Positions 20,788 to 31,977 of a stretch of 64,000 nucleotides of DNA are shown here, piece after piece. The stretch is from positions 1,674,001-1,738,000 of the forward strand of contig JAKULF010000011.1 of assembly GCA_022661535.1 (NCBI GenBank). The letters are read 5' to 3'. A program made the translations under genes and the position numbers. The stretch is from Eutypa lata. Its lineage: Eukaryota; Ascomycota; Sordariomycetes; Xylariales; Diatrypaceae. The first letter of the stretch is position 1; each line of letters opens with the position of its first letter. The notes beneath the pieces were generated by a model, which had not been told where the DNA came from, did no database searches, and saw only the letters and a program-made list of their open reading frames with translations.

Positions 20788-22731
20788 CTTGAAAGAAGAA
20801 GATAAAATTAAAAAAAAAAAAAAGACTACTTCGAATCCCGGGAAACTAACTTCTATGCCCTGTGTTCAGATCCGAATATGATTTTGATGGATTTAAATAA
20901 TTCTTTTCTTGGATGCAGAAGTTTCTTGAAGGTCGATTGATCGCGAGATGATGGGTGAATGAAGTCAAGGTTGGTTGGTTGGTGGTGGTGCTTAAAATTT
21001 CAAGACAGTGCATTTAACTAATGACTATGGTGGAAATACTGTGTTTACACTGTGCATAGAATTGCCCTTTACCGTCTCGGTTCAATACTCCCATCTTAAG
21101 TGTAATACATAAGCTTTCAATAGGAGGTCTAATGAATCTGTATGATAGTCAAGTTTGGGGTAGCATCTACCTATTGTTACCAAAGTTCTGTGTGCCGCCC
21201 CTAGATATTCCTTATCACCTTCATACTAAAACACATACTAAAATACACCGCTCCTCCCATAACATTCTACTTCGTTCTCGTAATATTAAAGCCATAGGCC
21301 ATTCCATAAGTCAATTGCACCCCTATTACAACCGAGGGGGCTTTACTTCGACTCTGACGTGGAGCAATATGTAGTAACTGCGGTTGCCATAGGGCATGAA
21401 ATACCTAGATGATGCCGACTACATACTCTAGAACAAGGTCGAGGGAAACGAGCACACATACATACGCATATATATCGTAGCCAGGAGACAACAATCAGAG
21501 ATAGTAACGGCCTATTTATACCGTAAAAGAAAAGGCGGTGTTGAGGGTCCTAACTGCTTCTAGCCTACGATGTGCCTTCACCACCTTTGGATACTCCCTA
21601 GTTAGACAAGGGGCCAGATTCGTTGAGAACCCGGCCGGTGATACAGTCTATACGTATTACGCCAGCCTCTTATATCCAAAAGGCTTCCTTCTTAACATCA
21701 CCTAACCTCCCCCTTCCAATATCTATCTCCGCCCCTAACAACAACTAACGCCTAGGAACCCAAAATACTAAGCAAAGTGTAGATACAGATATAGCCTAGA
21801 CAAGTCATCTATCAATGTCACATAACAAGACCTAAGTGGCGGTGTATGCGTAAGGGACATAGCTACAACCTGGATAATAAGAACACAATATTCCCGAGTG
21901 ATAGAACCACGGCTGGTAACAGCGATGATAGGTTATATTGTACTAATGGAGATAACGCCAAGACCATAACCCTTCAACGGATGGGGTTGGTACGCTTTTT
22001 TTCGCTTTGGAAACAAAACAACGTTCCCGCTAGTTATGTTCGATATGACCACATAAGGGGTTATGAGGGTAAAAGCTGCGTTCCGTCCATTACCAACGAA
22101 CGCGAGTTCATTACCCGCCAAATCTGGGAAACCCCTCCAAGTAAGGACGCCTCAAGGTCACGACTCTTCCTATACCTCTTCACAGACCGAGAAGGGGGCC
22201 GTATTAGGGAGCCAAAAAAAAAAAAAAGAAAAGCCTTGGAGTCTTGACGCCACAATTCCGTCTCCTAGCCTCTAGAGGCTACTCACGTCAGCTAGGTAAT
22301 TTGCATGAAGCAAGTACTCCAGGTCTTTTGTGAGCGCTTCACAGGTTCATACTTGGTTACAAACTGCAGCCTACTATCAAGCAGACTCCGCTCTTAAAGC
22401 ATAGTCACTTGAAGCTCCTCTCAGGTAGGTAACATCTTCATCCGTGACGTGGATTGCAGTCTGTCCGAGGCCTTCGACTGAGCCTCGAGAAATGGAAGAT
22501 CTCCTATCTGCCTCGAGTGTGAGTAGATTAAAAAAAATCATACCCAGATTTAGTCACAACCGAAGCCCTTCCCTAGGCAATGTTGCCGACTAGTCACTTT
22601 CGTGTTCAACCGACCAATTCAGATCTCTATGCCCCAATGTCGAGTTTAGGGATGCGTCATTTCAAATCGGGTTCTCATTATGAGTAAAGGTTATAACATG
22701 GGAGTGTAACCAATATGGGATATAGAGGTCG
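20788..22731. other. Intergenic region, no supported gene
   Basis: The 5' flank of RPC17 begins with a poly(A/T) tract near 20810-20823. The rest holds short open frames without domains, codon consistency or convincing splice patterns. No repeat or RNA gene was identified. Confidence 0.55.
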
Positions 22732-23883
22732 CTATAACCCCGTCCGAAGTCTCTGCCATTGACTAATAAGACCGTATCCGGTCGTTGCTTTGCTCTCAGC
22801 ACTGCTAGCATCAGAGTTACCAGCAGGTTTGCGGGCAGTATTATTCGTATCTCCTTTGGTATCGCGACGTCCATTCTGCTCCATCTCACGTAGCAGGTCC
22901 TTATGTTTATCCTCGACCGTCTTAGCCAAGCTATCGATGAATTTCGTCCTCCCCTTCTCCTCGGCGGTTCCCTTCCAAACAATGCCCAGCTCTTTGAGCT
23001 CTTCGATCCTCCGAGCAGCTTTCTCGATTCCCTCGATGGGATCGCCGCTCTTGACGAGGATATCCGCGATCTCTTCCCTGAGCTTCTTGAGCACCTGCTG
23101 CCCCTTTTCCTCGGTACTGTGGGCTTCTTGTCCTGGTTCCGGCGCCGATACGGAGAGGAAAGACGAGCTGACCGAGAGCTCGGACGGCGGGAAAACGAAT
23201 TCCATCGCCTCGCCGAAGGTCTTGACGACTAAGTCCAGCCGTGAACGAACTAGAGTGAGAGTTCGTAACTGCGAAATATACGGCGGACCAGAGGTATCAC
23301 CACTTGATGAAGGGTCTGGGTTATCACTCGGTGTTATGACGGTGGAAGCGCGCTTTTGCGCATCTGTCAGGGCCGTGCTCGTCTTGCCATCCATCTTTGT
23401 GGGGATGCCCTCTGGAACGAATTTAATAATATCATCATGCAAGCCCTCCGATAGGGCTTCAGATAGCCCTAATGTTTCGCCCCGCAAAAGTTCGACCTCG
23501 TATGCTAACCGACTACCGCTCCGCAGAATATCGTCTGTAAGCTGTGTAAGAATGTTGGTCAGACGCGTGGTATGCGCGTTCAGCTGGGACAATTGTGTTT
23601 GTGCCTGAGAAGAGAGATCCGATAGAGGGACGGCGCCATCTGGGGCTCGCGATATCGAGGTCGTCGATTGACTATCGAGAGGCGGCAGGGAGGCATTGAG
23701 ATACTCGGCAGGGTCGAAGGTCGGAGAGAGGAAGCTTTGGAGGAACGGATCAGCTACGTGAGGGGATTTGGGCTGCACCGATTGCTTCGACTGCTGTTTG
23801 GCATGACTTGGTAATGCTCTCGAGGAGCTAAGTGCGCTGTTCTGTCGCCGCCTTGTGGTGGATTTGCTCGAGTCCCAGGACAT
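22732..23883 (-). CDS. COG7: Conserved oligomeric Golgi complex subunit 7-like protein
   Basis: Single-exon frame. The ATG at 23883 (MSWDSSKSTTRRR) is preferred; an in-frame ATG 75 nt upstream would only add an unconserved stretch. The 383-residue product has the motif FLSPTFDPAEYLN near residue 50, matching the F-x-DFD-x-x-x-(W/Y)-(I/L)N start of Cog7 proteins. Heptad-rich helices follow (LSQLNAHTTRLTNILTQLT and KKLREEIADILVKSGD), then RRIEELKELGIVWKGTAEEK. COG is the Golgi tether for retrograde intra-Golgi vesicles. The protein is short compared with animal Cog7, as is usual in fungi. Subunit identity is inferred from the N-terminal motif and helix pattern, so Cog7 is likely but not certain. 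Confidence 0.65.
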   Translation of the reverse strand: MSWDSSKSTTRRRQNSALSSSRALPSHAKQQSKQSVQPKSPHVADPFLQSFLSPTFDPAEYLNASLPPLDSQSTTSISRAPDGAVPLSDLSSQAQTQLSQLNAHTTRLTNILTQLTDDILRSGSRLAYEVELLRGETLGLSEALSEGLHDDIIKFVPEGIPTKMDGKTSTALTDAQKRASTVITPSDNPDPSSSGDTSGPPYISQLRTLTLVRSRLDLVVKTFGEAMEFVFPPSELSVSSSFLSVSAPEPGQEAHSTEEKGQQVLKKLREEIADILVKSGDPIEGIEKAARRIEELKELGIVWKGTAEEKGRTKFIDSLAKTVEDKHKDLLREMEQNGRRDTKGDTNNTARKPAGNSDASSAESKATTGYGLISQWQRLRTGL

Positions 23884-26342
23884 GGCTGCGCGTGCGGCAG
23901 GTACGTGCTTTAGCTTAATTAGGTACAGGCTTTTCCTTCCAGGTATATCAGTGTCCAATTAGCTATCCGAACAGCAGTATTCGCTGTTATATAATGTCCG
24001 ATACCTAGGTGCGATCAAGGTACTGTCGTTTGCGAAGGAGGTAGCCTATCAATAAGTATAATATTAGTTATGGCCAGTACTCAATATTTTGAAGCAGTTT
24101 CATCCTAAAGCAGCCAAGTTAGCTAATGCTACGTTAAAAGGTTAGTGGGGTGAAGAAGCAGGGGGTGCTAGGCTATCAGCTATCAGGGGAGAGGTAGGGA
24201 GCCTTGGGAGCTAAACGGACTATCTCCCCAGAGCCGCCCCCACCAAATTGCCCCTCCAACAACCCCAGCGAATCATGGTTAAGAGCACCGCCGCCACTCT
24301 TCCCCGCGGCTTACCAACTGCTATAATCCTTGCCTTACATCAAAGGAGCCTGGGTTCGGTCCAACGTCACCTATTTTGTACATAATTCTTCAGATACCGT
24401 CTAATAAAATCAACCGACGTATATATGAGGTAGGTATCATCGAGGTAGGGATGTCCAATTATAGAGTTTCCTTACTCTAACCTTAGCTGATAGTGCAAAG
24501 TAGACGGTGGGATTTGCATGTTGCAGCCTAGAATTTAAAGACGGGTTTAAATCATTGGCTGTTGCCTGTCTGATACAACAATCGCCTTGTTTGCCTATAT
24601 ACGATGGGTACCTATCAAATACTTTCTACATTATGTTGTTCTTGCCTTACTTACATGTGATCTTGTTGAACAAGTATTGTGTTGGTCACTTCAGATATTA
24701 TTAGCATTACTGCATATATCTCTGCGTATAGCAAGGCTTTACCAAGGTCTCTTTTAACTCTTCTGATACCCAAAATACCTACTTTACTTTGCCCGCATAA
24801 TTTACTTATATGTGCTAGGACAAGACATAAAATTACATACCTTAGGTCAACATGACAGGTACGTATGTATATAGTAGGTATGTGGATTTCAAGCAAACAG
24901 CGTGTAATTACCTATTACATGCATGCGTATGTATGTTATACACCACTGATTCCTTCCCTACTACATACCTACATGGGTACCTAACTTCAAAATCACCTAC
25001 ATGATGTAACAGAGCACCCAAAACATCTAAAAGCCTACCATAGAACTACTAGATGTAACATCATAGCCAACTCCATGTGCATATTCAAAATTTTCTCTTT
25101 ATAATCCTTCTTTCTCTTTCCTGTAGTGACATAGACGTTGTTACGTACATGTATGTGTAACACAAGCCAGCTAAGCAAAGCTATTGCAGCGCCCATCCTT
25201 TCTTGACAGGTATGTATTTCAATGCACTCCATACCAGAAAATCGTTTCACTCCTTATGGGCATTTATAAACCCACTTTCACTGTTCTACCATATTACATA
25301 CCTATTGTACTCTCCCAGCCACAATGAATTCCTAAGATGGACTCCTCAAGCATGTACTAAGACATAGGTACATATATGTATGTCCTCCCAGGCATTCAAA
25401 GTTGAGTCCTGTGGCTTTACCCAAAAAGGTATAATATTACATAATTCAGATAAGGCTGTCATACAATGTAGGGAATAAGACATCATGTATATGGCTTTCT
25501 AGCTTTTACATATACCTACCCACTACCATCTTCTTCGGTTTGTTGGTTTCTCTTCCTTTTAACTTCAGGCTAGACCCCCATCACATGATCCCAGGATATT
25601 CCACCAACTACCTAGAGCTGTACATGTGTTAGGAAACCTTTACCTGAATATCCCAGCAACCCTAACATTTCCATTGTCCTAGGTTCTACAACTCGCAACC
25701 AACCTTGGCACATCGAGGAAAGTCTGAGCTAGTGATCACTGTCACTAAATAATCTCAGCGCCCTTTGGACTATCTTCGAGGGATACCGACGTGAAGCAAC
25801 CCAGAGGGTATTCCCTTGGTTTGGTCCATCAGTTCCTTGCAGGGAATCTTGTGGTAAGTCAGCCACCTAATCTTCAGTTCTGATACACCATACTAACAAA
25901 CTCAGAATCAGAACGATTTATAGTTTTTGGAGACTTTGATACCCGTCTAGGTTTCCACCTAATATCATCTACGGAATTATCATCTTGTTTTTGGTGAGTT
26001 CAACTTCATCCTAGGTCTTCTACAAACCACTAGATTCAGTGAAGGAAGCTGTGAGACAGCGACTGCCGTTGCAAAGTCATTTTCAGGGGAACAAACTCGA
26101 AAGGACTACTCCGGAGCAACAAGTAGTTATCCCCTAAGGTTACTATACTGACCATCACCTTTAGGCAAGCATAAGTACCCATACTCGAGGAAACCCCGCC
26201 TTTTCCAAGTCACCCAACGCCGACTTTATTCAGATACCTAGGATATCACTGCAGCTATATCTGGACTAGATCCAAGTATCGAGGTTGATCTTGGAGCCAG
26301 GAGGGAGGATTATCCGGTTTACTTGTCGTTTGCCGTGACACC
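23884..26342. other. AT-rich intergenic region with scattered TACATACCTA-type motifs
   Basis: About 2.4 kb without a supported gene. From ~24400 to 25650 there are many short copies of ACCTAC, GTAGGTA and ATGTATGTA-like words. The right end is the 5' flank of the PARP-UBC gene. Confidence 0.6.
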
Positions 26343-29300
26343 ATGGCACCTTCTTCCCGCGCTAAGCTCCAGGCTGATCTGGCCGTGGCAGCTGAGAAGG
26401 ACATCCCTAATATCCGTAACATTCACAAGAGAGATGATGGTTTCGTATTCACGTTCTATCACTCAGTGCTTCAGTCACCGCATCAAGTTGAAATTCACGT
26501 TACACCACAAGATGAGACATTTCTCGTTTACACTGATGCCAGCAACATTCCAGCAAGTGTTGCCAGCGTGCTTGAAGCATCAATAGAGAAGTCTTATGGC
26601 TTAAAAGTGCCAGCTATGCTTGACGATTTGTCTCGTAGGCTTCGAGCCGCTCTTGAAGGAAGTTCAGCAGACGATGAGGATACCGTTATGACTGATGTTG
26701 ATGATTCGGATTTTGGCGCAGATGACTACGACGACGTAGACGACAGCGATGCCGACGCCGAATTCGAGTACGGCGAAGATGATGATGTATTCGGTATTCC
26801 CGATGGCAACGTCCCAGGTGCTGCTCATACTCCGAAGCCTATTCCTTCCGCAGTTCTCTGCCGAATTCGTCGGGACTTCCGTGCTACACGCAAAGCAGGC
26901 TTCAAGGTTGGAATAATCAGTGGGTTCCACCAGTACGCAGACCACAGCATCACCTCTATCTCTATACGGGTCGACAAACTATGCTTATCCGACGAGACAC
27001 GAGAAGCCTGGAATCTCGATTCTTCCGAGTTCATCGTCCTTCTAATCCGATTTAACGACAGTCGCTATACCACCATAGAGAATGCGATAGACTTGCCGGC
27101 AGCCCGGTCCAACCTCGAATTTCGCCTGAGGAAATGTTCTAGGTATAAGCCAACACTACGACAGGCGATGTCGACCTTCTCGTCAGAGACGCCGAAGAAC
27201 CGGACGGGGTCTGTTTCAACCAGTGAGGAGGGCTGTGAAGAGGGAGGTCTTGCACATCTCGGTATTGGGGGCTCAATCGATATGTTCATGGACAAGGATT
27301 TTGTTTCTATGCTGAAATTGCGAATGAGACATAATCTATCTTGGGATACCGCCAAGAAGTATCTTTCAATTATGGAGAAGGCAGCTACCCCCCTATCCTC
27401 TGAGAGTATCGTTCCGCTTTCTACGATACACGAAGAATCTAGCAGCCCATCCGACAAGCTGCCTCATTTTCTTTCGAAGGACGAAGATGATGATGACAGC
27501 AGACTGTCTCTACCCCTCATCGCAACCAAATTCGCACTACGATATTTCGTACGATGTGCTGACTACTGTATGATCTGCCATCAGAAAGTAGAGGGCAACT
27601 TTGAGGCCCTGAAACCATACGTCTGTGGCGATTCTCTATGCCTTTTTCAATACATGAGCTTAGGATTTGGTCCCAGCATCGATAATGAGATCATAAACCA
27701 GCCTCGCGTAGTCGACCTTCTCATTAGCTTTTGCTATGCCAGCCTAGCATCTTTTGCTACAGGAAGGCCCAAGTTACGAGAATTTCCTACCGGCCTCAGC
27801 TTACCTGTCCCGAATATCCGCCCCCGTCCTCTATCAGCCCCAACGACAATGGCATCTAGTAGAATGGGAGAAGTAACCTCCACGGACGGCATGATCCTAA
27901 TAGATCCTATGAAGGTAAATTTCAACTGGGACACATCAACGGCTACACTAGATTCAGCTGATCATGCTGAGGGCTTAAGGGAAGGGCAATGGGTAGTGAT
28001 TTCTACCCCTTATATCACTGACGGATCATCCGCAGATTTGGGCTTGAACAATGGAGAAATTCGAAGTTCCATTCTGCACTATGCTCGTATTCATATGATC
28101 TCCGGTCGGGTCATCTCATTAGGGGTCGCTGTACGACACCCGATGCCATGCCATCGACAGATAAATGAGGAAGCTATAAAAGGCACTAATCGATCTCCTA
28201 ATGGTGAGATGGTGTTATGCAATCAGAATCTAGACGACCTTGACCAAGGTCAGAAAGCCTTTGCCATGTCTGTATTACTCGCCGCTCTTCCGAGTGTCCC
28301 AGATATGAGAGCGTATCTGACTACCAACCCTGGTCGACAGTTGAGTACCTGGGACAGAATGGTTCCGGGGTCGATGGGGCTTCTACGATGGATCGTGGCA
28401 TCTAACCGTTCCTATATTGTACAAATAGATGGAGGCACTGACGATGACGGGCCGCTTGACGACAAAACTGCCTCTCGAGAAGACGAACGAATTTATGGTG
28501 TAGATAATTGGATGCAATTTAGATTTGCACAGGGTTCTCCTGAAAAGGAGGCGCTCTTCCAAGAGGCTCTAGGGGAGGTTAAAAAACCACAGCGTAGTCT
28601 CCTTGCCTGGCATGGTAGCAGCATTGGTAACTGGCATAGCATTATTCGACAAGGCCTTGACTATGCCATCACCGAACATGGAAGGGCTTATGGAAATGGC
28701 GTCTACTTCAGCCGCGAGTTCAATACCAGTATGAGTTATTGCACTATGCAAGGAAATGGCCACCCTGCCTCTTGGCCAAAGTCTACATTAAAGATGGATG
28801 CTGCTATAGGGCTGGCGGAGCTTGTGAACCGACCCGGGGAATTTCAGAGTCATACCCCTTATTTTGTGGTTCAACATTGCCATTGGATCCAATGTCGATA
28901 TCTCTTCGTCCGATGCTCATCGGCATACCCATCCATCAATATGGAAATCCCGCCTCGACCGAAGGAATCAACGGTAAGAGGCGACGAATTTATACAAGAT
29001 CCAAAATATGTCACAAGAGGCCCCGGACAGAAGCAACTATTCGTTCCCAAAATTGCAATCCCTTCAGCGTCTCAGAATGTCAAACACCTCCCGAACGTTT
29101 CTTTCAAGCATGATGCCGAGGGACATACAGGAGATTCTGGTGACGAAGATGAGGAAGATATCAAGTTCCTGCTCTCTGATGATGACGAGCAAGCAACACC
29201 AGCCGCAGGCTCTCGTTCAAGCACCCCTAAGCTAGGCGTCATAGGAAACCTTCCCCCATCCCCTGCTCAGTTAGAACCAAGAACAGACTTTCAACCAGGG

Positions 29301-29915
29301 ACATTGGACCTTAACACCCTCCCCCGGCTCAAGCCTCCCACATATGCAACCGACCTAGCGCAAAAGATGATTGGGAGGGAACTGAAGAAACTTCAGAAGG
29401 TCCAATCGTCGACGCCGATGCAGGAACTCGGCTGGTATATCGATTTTGACAACATCAACAACATGTTCCAATGGATCGTGGAGCTTCACTCTTTTGATCT
29501 CAGCCTCCCACTTGGCCAGGATATGAAGAAGGTCGGTACAAATAGCGTCGTTCTTGAGATCCGCTTTGGACGCGATTTCCCCATGTCACCACCGTTTGTC
29601 CGGGTGATCCGCCCCCGGTTTCTCCCTTTCCTGGAGGGAGGAGGCGGCCATGTCACGGCGGGCGGTGCCATGTGCATGGAACTCCTCACCACCACAGGCT
29701 GGTCCCCAGCCAACAGCCTCGAGGCCGTCCTAGTACAAGTGCGTTTGGCATTATGTAGCATGGAACCCAGGCCCGCCCGGTTGCAAAGTGCTGCTTCGCG
29801 ACGTGGTGCACCAGACTACGGCGTCGGCGAGGCATTCGATGCTTACGCTCGCGCTGCGCATACTCACGGCTGGCAGGTTCCGAAGGACCAACTGGAGATG
29901 AGAAGTTCCAGGTAG
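26343..29915 (+). CDS. PARP-type ADP-ribosyltransferase fused to a UBE2Q-like E2
   Basis: Intron-less 1190-residue frame from ATG 26343. Order: an N-terminal alpha/beta region (~1-100); a very acidic linker (~113-160); a Cys-containing region near 408-440 (YCMICHQKVEGNFE and CGDSLCLFQYMSLG) like that before the catalytic domain of PARP6/8 proteins; and a PARP domain with His757 in WHGSSIGNWHSIIRQGLDYA and Tyr788 in GNGVYFSREF. An acidic/Ser linker near 920-960 follows. The C-terminal UBC fold (~1003-1150) has GGAMCMELLTTTGWSPANSL, with Cys1111 as the likely active-site residue, most like UBE2Q. The third PARP triad residue is not an obvious Glu, which suggests mono-ADP-ribosylation. PARP plus UBC on one chain is known in ascomycetes. 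It implies coupled ADP-ribosylation and ubiquitin transfer, but substrate and role are unknown. Both active sites look intact. Confidence 0.9.
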   Translation: MAPSSRAKLQADLAVAAEKDIPNIRNIHKRDDGFVFTFYHSVLQSPHQVEIHVTPQDETFLVYTDASNIPASVASVLEASIEKSYGLKVPAMLDDLSRRLRAALEGSSADDEDTVMTDVDDSDFGADDYDDVDDSDADAEFEYGEDDDVFGIPDGNVPGAAHTPKPIPSAVLCRIRRDFRATRKAGFKVGIISGFHQYADHSITSISIRVDKLCLSDETREAWNLDSSEFIVLLIRFNDSRYTTIENAIDLPAARSNLEFRLRKCSRYKPTLRQAMSTFSSETPKNRTGSVSTSEEGCEEGGLAHLGIGGSIDMFMDKDFVSMLKLRMRHNLSWDTAKKYLSIMEKAATPLSSESIVPLSTIHEESSSPSDKLPHFLSKDEDDDDSRLSLPLIATKFALRYFVRCADYCMICHQKVEGNFEALKPYVCGDSLCLFQYMSLGFGPSIDNEIINQPRVVDLLISFCYASLASFATGRPKLREFPTGLSLPVPNIRPRPLSAPTTMASSRMGEVTSTDGMILIDPMKVNFNWDTSTATLDSADHAEGLREGQWVVISTPYITDGSSADLGLNNGEIRSSILHYARIHMISGRVISLGVAVRHPMPCHRQINEEAIKGTNRSPNGEMVLCNQNLDDLDQGQKAFAMSVLLAALPSVPDMRAYLTTNPGRQLSTWDRMVPGSMGLLRWIVASNRSYIVQIDGGTDDDGPLDDKTASREDERIYGVDNWMQFRFAQGSPEKEALFQEALGEVKKPQRSLLAWHGSSIGNWHSIIRQGLDYAITEHGRAYGNGVYFSREFNTSMSYCTMQGNGHPASWPKSTLKMDAAIGLAELVNRPGEFQSHTPYFVVQHCHWIQCRYLFVRCSSAYPSINMEIPPRPKESTVRGDEFIQDPKYVTRGPGQKQLFVPKIAIPSASQNVKHLPNVSFKHDAEGHTGDSGDEDEEDIKFLLSDDDEQATPAAGSRSSTPKLGVIGNLPPSPAQLEPRTDFQPGTLDLNTLPRLKPPTYATDLAQKMIGRELKKLQKVQSSTPMQELGWYIDFDNINNMFQWIVELHSFDLSLPLGQDMKKVGTNSVVLEIRFGRDFPMSPPFVRVIRPRFLPFLEGGGGHVTAGGAMCMELLTTTGWSPANSLEAVLVQVRLALCSMEPRPARLQSAASRRGAPDYGVGEAFDAYARAAHTHGWQVPKDQLEMRSSR

Positions 29916-31578
29916 GATATGACGGGGACCAACAAAACGAGTCGACGAGGGTTCGTCTCTGTGTCGGATTAGACCGATGATTTTACGGAATAGGAGGTAT
30001 TCTTTTTGAAATGCATATTGCGAGCTTTTGGGGGTAGGAGGCTCCTATTACATGATATTTCAGGAGGGCTTGTTGCTTTGCTAATGAATTGGTAACTCCC
30101 GCTTGGTTCGATAATAATGACAGGGGTATCAGTAACACTTTGAGTGTGACACAGGCAGAGAGTGAAGCGCGCGCGCGCATACACGCTGCCCCAACTACAC
30201 CACTGCACATTATCATCTGTTTGGGGTTTACAGAGAAACAGTCCTTTTTTGTTATTTTCCAGTCCGGAGTTGGGGAGCTTAGGAAGCAAGGAGTGAATGG
30301 ATCAGGCTCTCCGTGATACCCACGGAAAGTAGGTAACTACATGTCGTGACGATGCGATGAATGCCAGATGTACATACCTACATAGAGTACGCATCCATAG
30401 TTATAACTCCGAGATCGAGCTTGCTTATTATGTCTGGTTCTTTTGTTGCATATTGTGACTTGGTGATCTCCTTTGTCGGTAGCAGGTATATGGATTTGAC
30501 TGTTCACGTAGTGAGGGTGTGAGGATACAGGGGAGGGAGCTATCATCATACTACATACACTATACGCGTATTTGAAGGCCGGATTACCAACCGAAATACA
30601 CTTGATGCATGGGATACTCTTTGGCGACGGATTATATTTTTCAAGATACATGAGAGAACTGATGTGGTATATATTTGGAATATTAGAGGTTTTACCCCTA
30701 GCCTTTATACCAGGGCGAGATCGCCCCTTTTGCCTATTTGGCCTTGGAAGGTTACGTTTTAAATGTAACAAAGGCTACTATTAGAATGGGTTGATTTTGG
30801 ACGCAGCAACAGCCCGCGCATTCAATCAATCAGTTATTTATCATTATGTATTTCCCAATCGGCCGATAAATACTCAAATGCTTACTATACCGAGATCTAT
30901 CATATCTCTCCAAGGTACACACGCATATTAATAGATAGATAGCAAGGTATGCATGCAATCCCGGTTATGAACGAAAAAAGTTAAGGGTATCATATCATTA
31001 TTACCTGACTAATAAGTAATAGCTAAGTACCTACCTTAGCTATGCGTCAGAGTAAAGGGTTTTGTTCAGCTTGGCGGCGCGAGCCAAGTTCGCGCCAAGA
31101 GCGAAGCCAGGTCCGGCCATTCGTCTCTTCCGCTTTATCGTCCTGAGCCAAGCGGCCGAACGTGCCGGCGTGCCCCTTGCAACCTCAACATGAGACAGAC
31201 CTTGAAGATTGGGCTGCGCGCTGGGCTGCCAGTCTTGGAATGTCATGTCTCTTTTCCCCCCCTGATAGCTATGTATAGTAAAATGCATAGATAAACTAAC
31301 TATTGAGAGGGTTATCTGAAATAATTACCTCCCATTCTTGGCTCGAGAGAAGTTTTGCGGGTAGGTAAGTACTGTAGGTGGGCATGTAGGTATATATTTG
31401 TAAGTTCACCATCCCCCCGTTCCATCCGTGTGAGCCCTTCTTTGGTTTGTACCATCCATCCATCCATCCATAGGTATATTTATTGATCTACTATTCTGGA
31501 TTGTCCGATCTCATGTCTTTCACGCCTTCCGCTGTAATCAATTACATATACTGTGCCACTTGCTATATACCGTGAACG
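29916..31578. other. Intergenic region, no supported gene
   Basis: 3' flank of the PARP-UBC gene, then AT-rich DNA. A GC-richer patch at 31060-31200 is open only on the minus strand for 82 codons without a recognisable domain. A (CCAT)n run at ~31450-31470 lies just upstream of the possible small membrane protein. Confidence 0.5.
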
Positions 31579-31977
31579 ATGACGCTCGTCACTCCTGCCC
31601 CCAAACCAGACCAGTCTGCGAACAAGACTAGCCCCGATTGCACCTACGACCGCGTTGATAACACGTACGATTCCGAGAGCGCCGTCCGCCAAAAACGAAG
31701 CCGGAACTGGAGGAGTAGCATCTTCGGAACCGTTGTGATCATGATGGGGGTGTTGGTTGGTCTGGGCTTGTTGCTCGCCGTACATCGCCAGAGTGTCAGT
31801 GCACACGCAGGTTTCTCTTCTCACTTCACCTCACCTCGCCTCAAAATCTCACCTATCCGGAGCCGAGGCTGCCGAAAAATGCACATACTTAACTTAAGTA
31901 CGCTGGAAGACTAGTTAACTAACAACGGCAGCAGTTAACCACATATCAAATCAATATCTCGTCATGAGATAGATCCG
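31579..31977 (+). pseudogene. Possible N-terminal relic of a fungal polytopic membrane protein
   Basis: ATG at 31579 opens a frame with a charged N terminus (residues 1-48) and one strong membrane helix (IFGTVVIMMGVLVGLGLLLA, ~49-68). Splicing from GTTTCT at 31811 to an AG at 31935, which follows a TTAACTAAC branch-like site, would add HISNQYLVMR before a stop at ~31975. The order helix, then short loop, then Q-x-x-x-R, recalls the start of large multi-pass fungal membrane proteins of unknown function, but nothing like their remaining helices follows. It could also be a genuine small single-pass protein. No function is assigned. Confidence 0.3.

Noticed and set aside
20810..20850. Minus-strand GGGATTCGAAG followed by a long T run, like a tRNA T-arm with Pol III terminator
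   Set aside because: The T stem does not pair and no upstream cloverleaf exists; it is in the RPC17 5' flank.
21846..22275. Frames of 60-130 codons around 22 kb
   Set aside because: They overlap each other on both strands, have no domains and include an A run likely to break frames.
31480..31824. 114-codon minus-strand frame opposite the small membrane protein
   Set aside because: Overlaps the plus-strand frame with the clear membrane helix; no domain.
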